Notes under the pieces: model-generated
What the model was told of the DNA's origin: nothing
Databases searched by the model: none
The model's input: the letters and a program-made list of their open reading frames with translations, nothing else
Source: Pegea sp. RAD2-039
Lineage: Eukaryota; Chordata; Thaliacea; Salpida; Salpidae
Length of the DNA: 64,000 nucleotides
Direction of reading: 5' to 3'
NCBI GenBank assembly: GCA_034620365.1
Contig: JAQGEQ010000380.1
Location: 1,612,001 to 1,676,000 of the forward strand
Program-made: the position numbers and the translations under genes
Part shown: positions 11,776 through 21,029 of the stretch, one piece after another
How positions within the stretch are numbered: position 1 is the first letter of the stretch
Layout: each line of letters begins with the position of its first letter

Positions 11776-14109
11776 TTTATAACTTATCTGTAAAATCATC
11801 ACATTTATCATATGATATTTAATTCAAAAACTGCTATCAAGTCTTTTTACAAGTAATAAAAATAACTCATTAATTTATTCTTACTACAAAATTTTTATGT
11901 AAAAGATAATTTATACATTTAAACAACTATTCTACAATAAAAACTTAATAAATATTTTAATTATCACCAAAAAAAATTTATAATTTCAAATGTAATTATA
12001 AAAAACGATATAATGCAGAAACAAAATTTTACAAAAAAATGCAGCAATAAACAAAGATTATTTGAAAATACAGCTTGTTTAAAAAAAATGCCTTGACGAA
12101 ACTAAAACGGTAACTTATTAAAAAGCCCGAGATTTGGATAATTAAATATTTAAATCATTAGGAAAGAGTAGTATTATAGAACAAAACTTTGCCTTTTTTT
12201 AATCAAAATTAATAAATTTTTATTTTTCGTATTTATTTTAGAACAAATATACTTTTTAGAATCTCCTAATATGCATACCAGTAGTATTCCATCTCATAAA
12301 AGATACTTTATACAACAGGTGTATTTACATACATTCATTTTTAAAAATATATTTGTCTATTAGATATTCATAGCAAAAATTTACGGACTTATTTACTTTA
12401 CTTCTATATAGTAATAAGTTTTAAAAATACATTTTATTGAAAAGGTTACAAACATTTATTTGCAATTTGCGTATTACAATTGTTTAAGGGATTTTTTAGC
12501 TAGTAGTAAAGTTAGCTAAATGAGGCATCTTCTCTGCAAATGTTTTCTTAAACTTACCGTAACTAAACAAGAATTTGTTTTATAAATCATGAAGATTCAG
12601 TTTCTGTTCGATAAACGCTAAATTTTATTGAACGCTTGGCTGTGAGTTACAAATTCAACAGCTCTTATAGAGAACAAAAACCAAGTTTTATTAGTGAAGA
12701 GGCAATAGGAAAGTCTTAGGTATCACAGTTTAAAATGAATACAGAAAAAATAGAAACACTGTAGAGTCATAAAAAGTAAATTATGAATCAAATGTTTCTT
12801 ACAACAAGATAGAAGAACTAGAGGAAACTGACAGTGACAAGGAAAATATATCATTTGATGAGGTAATCTACTTAAATCTTGTTTTTTTAACAAAGTTTTG
12901 AAAGATATAATAAATTTTGATTTAGTAATAGATTCCGAAAGAAAATTTCAAACCTTCGTTACCTTATTAAAAAAGCTGTCAATGCACTAGATGTTATTAA
13001 AGTTAATGAATTATTTAAATAAAGTTCCTCTGAAAACACTAGGAGATTCCGACCTAAAGACTAAGCTTTGAGCAGCTAGTTAAAATCCAACCATTAACAC
13101 CGTCTTAAAACTCTTTTTAATGTAAAATAATCTTTTGGTAAATATTTAGAAAAAAGAGCTTATATTAACATCTAGTAGCAATACATTTAGTGACCGGTTT
13201 TTAAGTTATCTTGGTCGAAATTCTTTTAAAGGGGTACAGTTTAAAAAATGATCCAAATTAAAACCTCTTTCATCTAAATTTGTAAGTACAAAACGAGGAC
13301 AATAGTTTTTTAAGGTTTATTTTCACAAACATTTTATATAAAATGTTCACATGATAATTATGAAGAATAATAACATTTTAACAAAGCAAATCTACTAATA
13401 CAAGCAATTTTTTAGTACTAAAACCAGAGGATATATATTTTAAATAAAGACTTACACTTAAATGTTTGTTGGATCTCAGATTGAATATCAAACCTTTTTT
13501 TCTACTAAAGCATTATATAATGATAAGTTAGAATTTGTTAAACAAAAAGTTTAGTACTTGATTCAATTCAACTTGAGGTAAAATATATATGAAATTAAAG
13601 AAGATACATTTCCTATTTCTAAAGTTTGTACAAATATGTTTTTTATAACAAACTTGAAATGATCAACTTATGATGTTTGGCAAAATGAGAAATTTTAAAC
13701 AGAATTAATTAAATTAAACAATTACAATTTTGTCTATTATAAAACTAAAAACCTTTGAATGAATTACTCTTTAAAATATTCTTCTTCTAATTATTGTTTT
13801 ATCTAATAAGTCTGATCAAGATGTAGACAAAGTAAATTTTTAATAAAACTGAGAAAATTTAACATTCATCAATCATCATTATTCATCTGTCTTCAAAGAC
13901 TGTTGATAACTATAAAAAATAAAGATATTAAATATTATAAGTTTTAAAAAATAACAAAAATATTCCAAGTTTGAATCATAATCAGAAAAAGGAATATAAG
14001 CAACTGAAACAAGTAAATTAATTTTGAAGTTATATTCAAGTTAAACTTTCATGTTATAACTGATAAATTAATTATTGCAACAAAAATGGATTTTAAGCAG
14101 TTGGAAGTT
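11776..14109. other. intergenic stretch between MLH1 and MPC2, with decayed repeat matter
   Basis: No intact gene is visible. At about 12920-13080 there is a divergent copy of a dispersed repeat, listed separately. At 12670-12870 short plus-strand frames with acidic residues end in a donor-like GAG/GTAATC, and may be a relic exon, but I cannot assign them. Confidence 0.4.
12920..13080 (+). repeat. divergent copy of a dispersed repeat also seen at about 45.49-45.63 kb
   Basis: The stretch with TTCCGAAAGAAAATTTCAAA and CTTCGTTACC aligns by eye over roughly 130 bp with 45490-45620 (TTCAGGAAGAAAATTCTAAG, CTTTGTTACC, then ATTCACTGGGTGTTATGAAA against ATGCACTAGATGTTATTAAA). Both are on the same strand. 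At 45.5 kb the match runs into the left end of the long direct repeat that flanks the Ty3/gypsy integrase relic, so this is probably part of a solo or decayed element end. It was compared by eye only. Confidence 0.4.
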
Positions 14110-15190
14110 TTACAAAACTAAATCATGAAAAGATTTAAAACCACCAAATAAACCAACTTTACTAAAATATCTGATGTTGCAAGAATAAAAGTAATTAAAA
14201 TAACAAATACAGAAATAAAAGTTTACTTTAAAATCCTTCCAACTTGAAAAAAACCTGTAGTTCCCAATGCAACATTGACAGAAAAAAGAACCCAATTTTT
14301 AGGAATAACCACTAAGGAATATCTTGACCAGATAAAACCAGTCAACATTAAAGAGGCTGATTGGTTGAGAGAAAGCTTTTCTGGAGGACGAAAATAGTCT
14401 GAAAGACCAGCTATAACCAAGGCCTATATAAAAATATATTCTAAAATTAATGATTAAAATGATAAGAAGTTTTAAAATCAGCAAATGGTAAAAATGTTAA
14501 ACATATGAATGTAACATATTTAGATTGAAGTTTTCAAACTGTCCAAGTTATAATACCTCATATTAAATGTTAAACTGAGCAAATATAAATATATTTATTC
14601 AATAATAACATACCAAAAGTTTACATATCATTTTTATGCCTTAATAAAGGTTTACAATTTAAAATAAAGCTATTTATACTTTTGTTAATTTAGTTTTAAA
14701 TTCTTTACAAACCATGAACATACAGTTCAAGTATAAAGATGCAACAAATGGTATAAAGTTTGAAATTTGTATTAAAATTTTGATTGGCTGATATTTTAGA
14801 ACCATTGAAAAATTTATATACTTTGAGAAGGAATATAAGCAAGCTATCAACTTCTAAACATACCCATTTCCATGCTGGAGCCCAAAAATGAATTGTTTTT
14901 AAGCCTACAAAGATAGAAAAAATTAAATTTTAAATCTATTACAAAAAATTATAAAATTTAAAGAAATTTACAATTAATAGCAACAAGAATCAATAATTCA
15001 GAAACTCATATTACTTGAAAAATAAAATTGTTAAAGGTTTTGAACTTAAGGATAAAAATGTTGAAAAATAAATAATATAAAAAATGATATAACCTGCTGG
15101 ATGATTCCATTTCAATTTTAATCCATCAGACATTTTTGATTGTAATTTCATGTCAACAACACTTAGAGCTTTCAATAACCTTTTACTCAT
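14110..15190 (-). CDS. MPC2: mitochondrial pyruvate carrier subunit 2
   Basis: MPC2 pairs with MPC1 in the inner mitochondrial membrane to import pyruvate. Exons read from ATG 15190: MSKRLLKALSVVDMKLQSKM, then LKLKWNHPAG (family LRPLYNHPAG), a short exon at about 14870-14910 with FWAPAWKW-type residues, then ALVIAGLSDYFRPPEKLSL and TGFIWSRYSLVVIPKNWVLF, and a final exon. The penultimate exon appears to stop at AAG TAA, but GTAAAC there is a donor. Splicing (AA/GTAAAC to CATCAG/A) extends the protein by about 18 residues to the stop at 14110-14112, in agreement with the family length of about 127 residues. The transmembrane segments and the GFIWSRYSLVI(I/V)PKNW signature are intact. A TATTTTTTAG acceptor lies 8 nt upstream of the ATG. 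Confidence 0.95.
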
Positions 15191-15200
15191 TTTATATACT

Positions 15201-17190
15201 AAAAAATACTTTTCACCAAACAAAAACTTAATCTGGTAGATAAAATAGGTATTTAAAAAACATAACACAGTTTTATACTTTATGTATAAATAAATAGAAC
15301 ATACATAACAGCAGATATAATAACACTTTGTCCTCTGACATAAAAAAACAGTAGTAATAAAATAGAAGTATAAAAAAGTAGTAAAAGATAACTCAATACA
15401 ATTTGTTAATATTTTGTATGATAAATGCATATAAATCGATTTAAGTTTATAATTTTTTTATGAGTATGCTTGATAAACTAAAAAAGATATAATAAAAGCA
15501 GAAAATATAATTTAAGGAAATAACTATAGTTTAACAAAATATTGAATTGAAGTCCTTTAAATGTTATGTAAAACTTGCTATATTATTCTCTATATTGCTT
15601 ACAAATGTTATAATTCCTAAGAATTTGAAAATTACTTTGCTTAAGTATCTTTGATAATTATTTTGATTGCAACATAAACGCTGACCATTCATTTATCAGA
15701 AATATTGGTAGCAAAGACTAGTTAGCAAAACTATACAAAAAGTAATATGTAGGTTTAGAAACTTTTTGGTCGTTTTACTATTTTATTTACTATTAATTTT
15801 ATAATACAATTTTAATACTCAATGAAAAACTTAATTAAAACATTTCAGTTCTGAAAAATTGTAAAAACTAATATAAATCTAAAATTTATTAAATATCTTA
15901 TTAGAAAATGTACATGTAGTCGTTTATTCGCACAGTTTTGCTCAAAACAAATTTGATTTAGATAGATATAGTAATAAAAAATATATTAATTTCTTTAAAA
16001 TAATATACTCATAATTTGACCAAATAAGTTATCTAACTATAACTTGAAGTATAATTTATTTTTAAGATAAAAATTGCTTGTGAACATTTTGTTGCTAAAT
16101 ATGAATTTCATCAACATCGAACGTTGAATACTGCTAGATTTATTATTTATTAGCATGGCGCGCAGATTGGTTCAATATTTAATGACCTTAATTAATTTTA
16201 TTTTCGCTTTTCAATTCTATTTATTATTTTGATTTCACTGTTCAGTAAATTTTCGTTAAATGCAAGTTGCATATAGTTTGGATAAGTTAATCTAATTATA
16301 TTACTTTTAATAGTTATTAATTAGTCAAAGTGCTTATAAAGATAAATGTCTACTAATTTTCTCATGTATAATTTTTTACTTTTAATACTATAACCACTTC
16401 ATTCTTTTATTAAATTTATGGACTGATTACTTCAAATTAATGTTTTAACATAATTATAACATTAATATAAATATATTTTTTAAGTAGCATGTGATGATTT
16501 TAATTACTATTTGTTATTAAAATTATCTTGATTGAATATTAATTTTTATTTTAAATTTTGATAGTACTTATATATATTTTTTTTTAAACTAGATAGCTTT
16601 CAACAAACTATTATGAAATAGACTTAATTGAATTCTCAGTAAAAATTGTGTGTGAGTCATATATATATGATCAATACATTTAAGCTTTTTATATGAATAA
16701 ATAGCTGTATTTCTGTCATGTTATATAAAATGAATATAATAACTATCCATGCCAATAATTGATTTATTTATTCAAGTTTTCACTATTAAAGTCTTTCTTG
16801 TTAATTCTACAATGTTATGTGTTGGTGTTTATTAGAATTTATAGGTATCATCAAAATGTATTAAGTTTTAACCAATTTCATTTATTTTCAAATAAATTAC
16901 TCTTATGTAATAACTGTTTATTTTTGTATAAAAATATAGATTGGTATCAAGCTTTTAATTTATATGTTCAATCTGCTATTAACTACTTCATTAATCATTA
17001 TTTAGTAATTTTAGAATAAATTATTCTTTAGCTTATGATATTTGTTTAATATTCTTTTAAATATATAAGTTTTCTTCTCATCTTGTTGATTGTAATAATT
17101 AAAAAATATCCATATATTTTACTATTTGTTTACTTTTTTATTATAGAACCTAAAATTAGTATTTATCTTAAACTAAATTGTGCTTTTATT
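15201..17190. other. divergent intergenic region between MPC2 and FEN1
   Basis: About 2 kb of very AT-rich DNA separates the minus-strand MPC2 gene from the plus-strand FEN1 cluster and presumably holds both promoters. The open frames inside (15011-15430 minus, beyond the MPC2 start, and 16759-17019 plus) are Phe/Leu/Tyr-rich AT translations with no family likeness. No RNA gene or repeat was recognised. Confidence 0.4.
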
Positions 17191-17226
17191 TTTCAAGTAT
17201 TAGTTAGTAGTTATAGCAGGTAAGAA

Positions 17227-18345
17227 ATGGGAATTTTAGGGTTATCAAAGTTGATATGTGATAAGGCTCCAACATCTGTTAAGTCTCAAGATATCAAGAG
17301 TTATTTTGGTAGAAAAGTTGCTATTGATGCTTCAATGACAATCTATCAATTCTTAATTGCCATCAGACAAGAAGGAAACCAACTAACTAATGCTGAAGGT
17401 GAAGTGACCAGCCATTTAGCTGGTTTGTTCTATCGAACCATCAGACTCATGGAAAACGGCATTAAGCCAGTGTTTGTGTTTGACGGGAAACCACCTACAT
17501 TGAAATCAGGTGAGCTGGCAAAAAGAAAAGAACGGCGTGAAGAAGCAGAAGATAAATTAGCAAAAGCTAAAGAAGCTGGTGACGTAGAAGACATTGATAA
17601 ATTTTCACGACGATTAGTCAAAGTTACCAGGCAACATATGGATGACTGTAAGAAGTTATTGTCACTGTTAGGAATACCAATAGTTGATGCACCAACAGAA
17701 GCAGAAGCCCAATGTGCCAAATTAGTACAGGGAGGAAAAGTGTATGCCACTGCCACTGAGGATATGGACGCCCTGACCTTTCAGTCAGGTCGTTTACTGA
17801 GACATCTAACTTTCAGTGAAGCAAGAAAGATGCCAATCCAAGAATTCTGTTATGAAAAAGTGTTATCTGAAATGGAGCTTACTCATGAACAGTTTGTTGA
17901 TCTCTGTATTCTTCTTGGATGTGATTATTGTAGCTCGATCAGAGGAATTGGACCTAAACGCGCGTTTGATCTGATCCAACAGCACAAGAGTATTGATGTA
18001 ATACTGGAAAAACTTGATAAGAAAAAGTATTCTGTTCCAGAAAACTGGGTTTACAAAGAAGCAAGAAGATTGTTTATGGAGCCAGATGTCACCGATCCGA
18101 ATGATGTAGAGCTAAAATGGAGCGATCCTGATGATGAAGAAGTTGTCAAATTTATGGTAGAAGAAAAAGGCTTTTCTGAAGATCGAATCCGGAATGGATT
18201 AAAGAAGTTAAAAAGTTGTAAATCGAAGAGTTCTCAGGGTCGTCTTGATGACTTCTTTAAAGTCTTGCCTTCTAGCGGAAAGCGAAAAGCTGAAGTGAAG
18301 AAAAACGTTGGTAAAAAGTCGACCAATAAAAAGAGAAAGAAATAA
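17227..18345 (+). CDS. FEN1: flap endonuclease 1
   Basis: FEN1 cuts 5' flaps during Okazaki-fragment maturation and long-patch base-excision repair in the nucleus. The 372-residue protein is intronless here, as in most animals, and nearly full family length (human 380). The start MGILGLSKL is invariant because the N-terminal amine region is near the active site. All metal ligands are in their usual positions: D34, D86 (VFDGKPP), E158 and E160 (PTEAEAQC), D179 and D181 ([10 protein letters not shown]) and D233 (GCDYC). The H2TH region [13 protein letters not shown] follows. A PCNA-binding PIP box, QGRLDDFF, is at 337-344, and a Lys-rich tail (NKKRKK) gives nuclear localisation. It is the first gene of the operon-like cluster. 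Upstream AGs at 17196-17197 (after TTTTATTTTTCAAG) and 17218-17219 are candidate acceptors. Confidence 0.98.
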   Translation: MGILGLSKLICDKAPTSVKSQDIKSYFGRKVAIDASMTIYQFLIAIRQEGNQLTNAEGEVTSHLAGLFYRTIRLMENGIKPVFVFDGKPPTLKSGELAKRKERREEAEDKLAKAKEAGDVEDIDKFSRRLVKVTRQHMDDCKKLLSLLGIPIVDAPTEAEAQCAKLVQGGKVYATATEDMDALTFQSGRLLRHLTFSEARKMPIQEFCYEKVLSEMELTHEQFVDLCILLGCDYCSSIRGIGPKRAFDLIQQHKSIDVILEKLDKKKYSVPENWVYKEARRLFMEPDVTDPNDVELKWSDPDDEEVVKFMVEEKGFSEDRIRNGLKKLKSCKSKSSQGRLDDFFKVLPSSGKRKAEVKKNVGKKSTNKKRKK

Positions 18346-18437
18346 ACTGAATTGAACTGCGTAGAAAATGTTGTTTATCTTGAAATACTAACGACCAACT
18401 TGTTGCTGTATTTTTTGTTATAATTTTTTTTGTTTAC

Positions 18438-18439
18438 AG
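18438..18439 (+). other. putative trans-splice acceptor of GTF3A
   Basis: TTTTTTTTGTTTACAG ends 7 nt before the GTF3A ATG; TACTAAC lies about 40 nt further upstream as a strong branch-point candidate. Confidence 0.55.
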
Positions 18440-18446
18440 CTCAATA

Positions 18447-19355
18447 ATGTTTAAGTGTGAAAAGTGTGATAAACAATTTGAGAGATCGCGACATCTGCGA
18501 TTGCATTTTGCTCGTCATCACATCGATCGTGAGATGTGGACAGATCAATGTGATGTTTGTGGAAAGAAGTATGCAGATGCGGAAATATTACTACGTCATA
18601 AAGCGACACATGTGTCTGAAAAGATCAAATGTCTGAATGAAGATTGTAAGAAGACATTTTCAAGTACCAGTTCAATGCAGCAACATCATCGTAGCTTTCA
18701 TCTGTTAGGTCATATGCGTGTCTTGAAGAAGAAAGAGTATTTGTGTGCTATTGAAGGTTGTGAAAAATCATTTTCAAAACATCATTTATTAAAACAACAT
18801 TCTTATGATCATACTGGAATTCTTCCATTTCAATGTAAGACTTGTCACAAACGATTCCTTACACAGACTCATTGTAACCGTCATATCAAAACTCACGCTG
18901 GTTACAAATGTCAAAAATGTGATGTGGTTTGTACCACGTGGTCTGCTCTCCGGTTCCATGTAAGCCAGCTTCATCCAAAGCTACATAAATGTGACAAATG
19001 TGAACGAGAATACAAATCAATGTATCAATTAAAAAAGCATATAGAAACTCACCAAGATAAAAGACTTGTTTATAAGTGTACTCAATGTGATAGAAGCTAT
19101 ACGAAGAAAAGTGGTTTAAAAAGTCACGTAGATGTGTTTCATTTGGGATTGAAGCCTCATAACTGTGATATTTGTCACAAACCATATGCCCATAAACACA
19201 GTTTAATAAAACATCTCAAAACACATCAACCTGATTATATAAAACCTGAAGTGAGAAGAACTAGAAAACGTGTTGAAGAGAAGAAAGTGAAAGTTACAAC
19301 TGCTTCTGAAATTATTCAAAAGTTGACAAACGTACCATCAGTATCTGTCAGATGA
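18447..19355 (+). CDS. GTF3A: transcription factor IIIA (nine C2H2 zinc fingers)
   Basis: TFIIIA binds the internal control region of 5S rRNA genes and also 5S rRNA itself, starting RNA polymerase III complex assembly. The 302-residue single-exon product has exactly nine C2H2 fingers, the family number, from CEKCDKQF (residue 4) to CDICHKPYAHKHSLIKH. Features specific to TFIIIA rather than a generic zinc-finger protein are the long CxxxxC spacing of fingers 3 and 4 (CLNEDC, CAIEGC), the HTGILPFQC and HAGYKC linkers around finger 5, the TW segment in finger 6 (CTTWSALRFH), and a short basic C-terminus with ASEIIQKLT similar to the vertebrate ASRLTG region. It is the second gene of the cluster, 101 nt after FEN1. 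Confidence 0.9.
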   Translation: MFKCEKCDKQFERSRHLRLHFARHHIDREMWTDQCDVCGKKYADAEILLRHKATHVSEKIKCLNEDCKKTFSSTSSMQQHHRSFHLLGHMRVLKKKEYLCAIEGCEKSFSKHHLLKQHSYDHTGILPFQCKTCHKRFLTQTHCNRHIKTHAGYKCQKCDVVCTTWSALRFHVSQLHPKLHKCDKCEREYKSMYQLKKHIETHQDKRLVYKCTQCDRSYTKKSGLKSHVDVFHLGLKPHNCDICHKPYAHKHSLIKHLKTHQPDYIKPEVRRTRKRVEEKKVKVTTASEIIQKLTNVPSVSVR

Positions 19356-19440
19356 TAAACATTTGTTTGATATTTATGTAGTTGACTAATAATTTTTCAT
19401 CTTTAATCATCATCATTTAATCTTTTATTTGTCAGTTTTC

Positions 19441-19442
19441 AG
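19441..19442 (+). other. putative trans-splice acceptor of the MAIP1-like gene
   Basis: TTTATTTGTCAGTTTTCAG ends one base before the ATG at 19444. The AG decides the start: the frame is open further up, but only through non-ATG codons inside the polypyrimidine tract. Confidence 0.55.
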
Positions 19443-19443
19443 G

Positions 19444-20139
19444 ATGTTTATTTTTAATAAATCACTTCGAGTTTGTACTTCTTTTAAGATGTTTATTTCT
19501 GGAAAAAGAAGTTTTTCGAATAAAGAAGTTCTGGAAAAGTCTGTTGACTTAGCTTTTCGCTTCATACAACGCGTGCCACAAAATCCTCGGTTTCTGCTAC
19601 AAAATTGGGCTATTGGAATGTATGTAAGGCATGTTTTGAAACAAGACTTTCTTCTCTCTACTTTCTTGGAAGCGTGTCCAGTTGCAGTTGGTAAAATTGT
19701 TGAGATTTTACATAACAATCAACAAGAAGGTCTCAAACCTTTGATGAGTGAAAAATGTTATGAAAATGTCTTGATGAGATGGACAAGTTTAAATGTGCCC
19801 CAGAAACGAAGTACGCAAAATAACTCAACATCTATTTATGTCCATCCTGAACTAACACTTGTGAGTCCATCGGAGTCAGAATCGATCTTAAGAATCAAAC
19901 TGGAGATGTACCAACATTTTGATTTAGATATTTGGGAAGATTGCATACTACAGCAAACTGATGAACACAAAACGTCCAGTTATTCTTTTGATAATGATAT
20001 TTACAAGTACTTGATAAAAACGATGAGTATTAACCGTTTCATTTTAGAAAGAGATGTCTCTGTTGGAATTCAATCATCTTGGAAGTTTGTGAGTATGCAG
20101 AACTGGCCTCTACCTTTTCCAGCAATTAAACATCTTTAA
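19444..20139 (+). CDS. MAIP1/Tim44-like mitochondrial protein (probable)
   Basis: MAIP1 is a matrix protein that assists assembly of inner-membrane proteins and m-AAA protease; it belongs to the Tim44/Mba1/mL45 superfamily. The 231-residue intronless product begins MFIFNKSLRVCTSFK, a basic, hydroxylated N-terminus without acidic residues, suiting a mitochondrial presequence. In the body, LLQNWAIGMYVRHVLKQDF followed by a helix and LKPLMSEKCYENVLMRW aligns with the MAIP1 run of IRTKFYYLLIRLYFDQEF and LLEELVAKEVLHAL; the C-terminal SWKFVSMQNWPLP falls where MAIP1 ends with DWTIARIEH. Overall identity is low, so mL45 or another family member is possible. It is the third gene of the cluster. Confidence 0.5.
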   Translation: MFIFNKSLRVCTSFKMFISGKRSFSNKEVLEKSVDLAFRFIQRVPQNPRFLLQNWAIGMYVRHVLKQDFLLSTFLEACPVAVGKIVEILHNNQQEGLKPLMSEKCYENVLMRWTSLNVPQKRSTQNNSTSIYVHPELTLVSPSESESILRIKLEMYQHFDLDIWEDCILQQTDEHKTSSYSFDNDIYKYLIKTMSINRFILERDVSVGIQSSWKFVSMQNWPLPFPAIKHL

Positions 20140-20272
20140 TTATTGATTTATTTATGAAATTTTTAGTTGATTTTATCTTCTTATGGTCTACATCTTAACC
20201 TTTCATCTCCTGATCCCCATCTTCTCTACCTCTTTCAACTAAATCACTTTCAATTTTCTCCTAGACTATTTT

Positions 20273-20274
20273 AG
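20273..20274 (+). other. putative trans-splice acceptor of the CCDC137-like gene
   Basis: TTTTCTCCTAGACTATTTTAG ends 20 nt before the ATG at 20295; AGs at 20262-20263 and 20282-20283 are alternatives. CAACTAAAT about 35 nt upstream is the branch-point candidate. Confidence 0.45.
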
Positions 20275-20294
20275 GGTTTTTAGATATTTGTATA

Positions 20295-20900
20295 ATGACT
20301 AGGAAAGGTCCAAAAGGCAGAAACTCCGTCAAAAAGAGTCCTCTGAGTAAGAGTCCTCAGATGAAGAATAAAAAGATGAGAAAGTCCAAATCACTTTCTA
20401 GTTTCGACTCTCAAGAAATCCCAAATCGAATGAAGGAGTTTATTCGGATGAAAGAGCAGAAGAAGAATCCGAAAATCATAGAGAAGACACCTCCTGAAAC
20501 TTCCGAGAAGCCCGAGTCTTCGGGAGCAGCTTTTAAGAAGATGTTCGGGGAGACTGAGTATCAGTTCAACAAACGAATGGATGAAGAAGTGAGAATGTTG
20601 ATCCAGCAGACTAAATCCATTCCTGATGCTGAGCCGGAGCTGGCAGAGGAGTTTGAAAAGAAGAAGGAAAAGAAAAGAGCTAAAAGGAAGATGCGAGATC
20701 AGAAAAAGAAGGAGAAGAAACGGAAAAAAGAAGAAGATCGGATGTTGGAAGAGGAGAAAGTTGATAAAGTGGATTTTGGAGATGTAGTTCTTGCTCCTCC
20801 TAAACTCGACTTTAATCCGAAGGTTGCAAAAAGAAGATCTTACAACTTCATGAAAAAGTTTACAAATGATGGGAACAAGTTCCAGTTGAAGAAGAAGTGA
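20295..20900 (+). CDS. CCDC137-like basic coiled-coil protein
   Basis: CCDC137 is a small, highly charged nucleolar/chromosome-periphery protein of vertebrates with relatives in other animals. The 201-residue single-exon product is Lys/Arg/Glu-rich throughout and starts with a Ser-Pro-rich basic tail (KKSPLSKSPQMKNKK). The family core is recognisable: ETEYQFNKRMDEEVRMLI matches ESEGTFIRRMEQETQHVL, it is followed by a long charged helix (about residues 120-155), and VDFGDVVLAPPKLDFNP matches VKFGEVVLQPPELTARP. These two blocks are the most conserved parts of CCDC137. The remainder is compositionally biased, which limits confidence. Its base composition is noticeably less AT-rich than the neighbours upstream. 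It is the fourth gene of the cluster. Confidence 0.62.
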   Translation: MTRKGPKGRNSVKKSPLSKSPQMKNKKMRKSKSLSSFDSQEIPNRMKEFIRMKEQKKNPKIIEKTPPETSEKPESSGAAFKKMFGETEYQFNKRMDEEVRMLIQQTKSIPDAEPELAEEFEKKKEKKRAKRKMRDQKKKEKKRKKEEDRMLEEEKVDKVDFGDVVLAPPKLDFNPKVAKRRSYNFMKKFTNDGNKFQLKKK

Positions 20901-21022
20901 AATGGATGTTGAGAAGTGAAGCAATTGATAGACGCGAGACGCTTTTGTAATTATTTATTGCGAACTTGACACGTTTCTAACCCCCCAACTAACCCACTGT
21001 TTTTTTTTTCTTTTTCCCCCTT

Positions 21023-21024
21023 AG
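21023..21024 (+). other. putative trans-splice acceptor of DBT
   Basis: A long pyrimidine run, TTTTTTTTTTCTTTTTCCCC, then CTTAG, ends 5 nt before the ATG at 21030. AACTAACCC lies just before the tract. Confidence 0.55.
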
Positions 21025-21029
21025 TAATT

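Noticed and set aside
14223..14225. MPC2 stop codon at AAG TAA
   Set aside because: GTAAAC is a donor; splicing to CATCAG/A extends the protein to the usual MPC2 length, so the stop at 14110 is preferred.
20391..20924. 177-residue minus-strand frame opposite the CCDC137-like gene
   Set aside because: Leu/Phe-rich mirror of Lys/Glu-rich coding sequence; no start context or homology.
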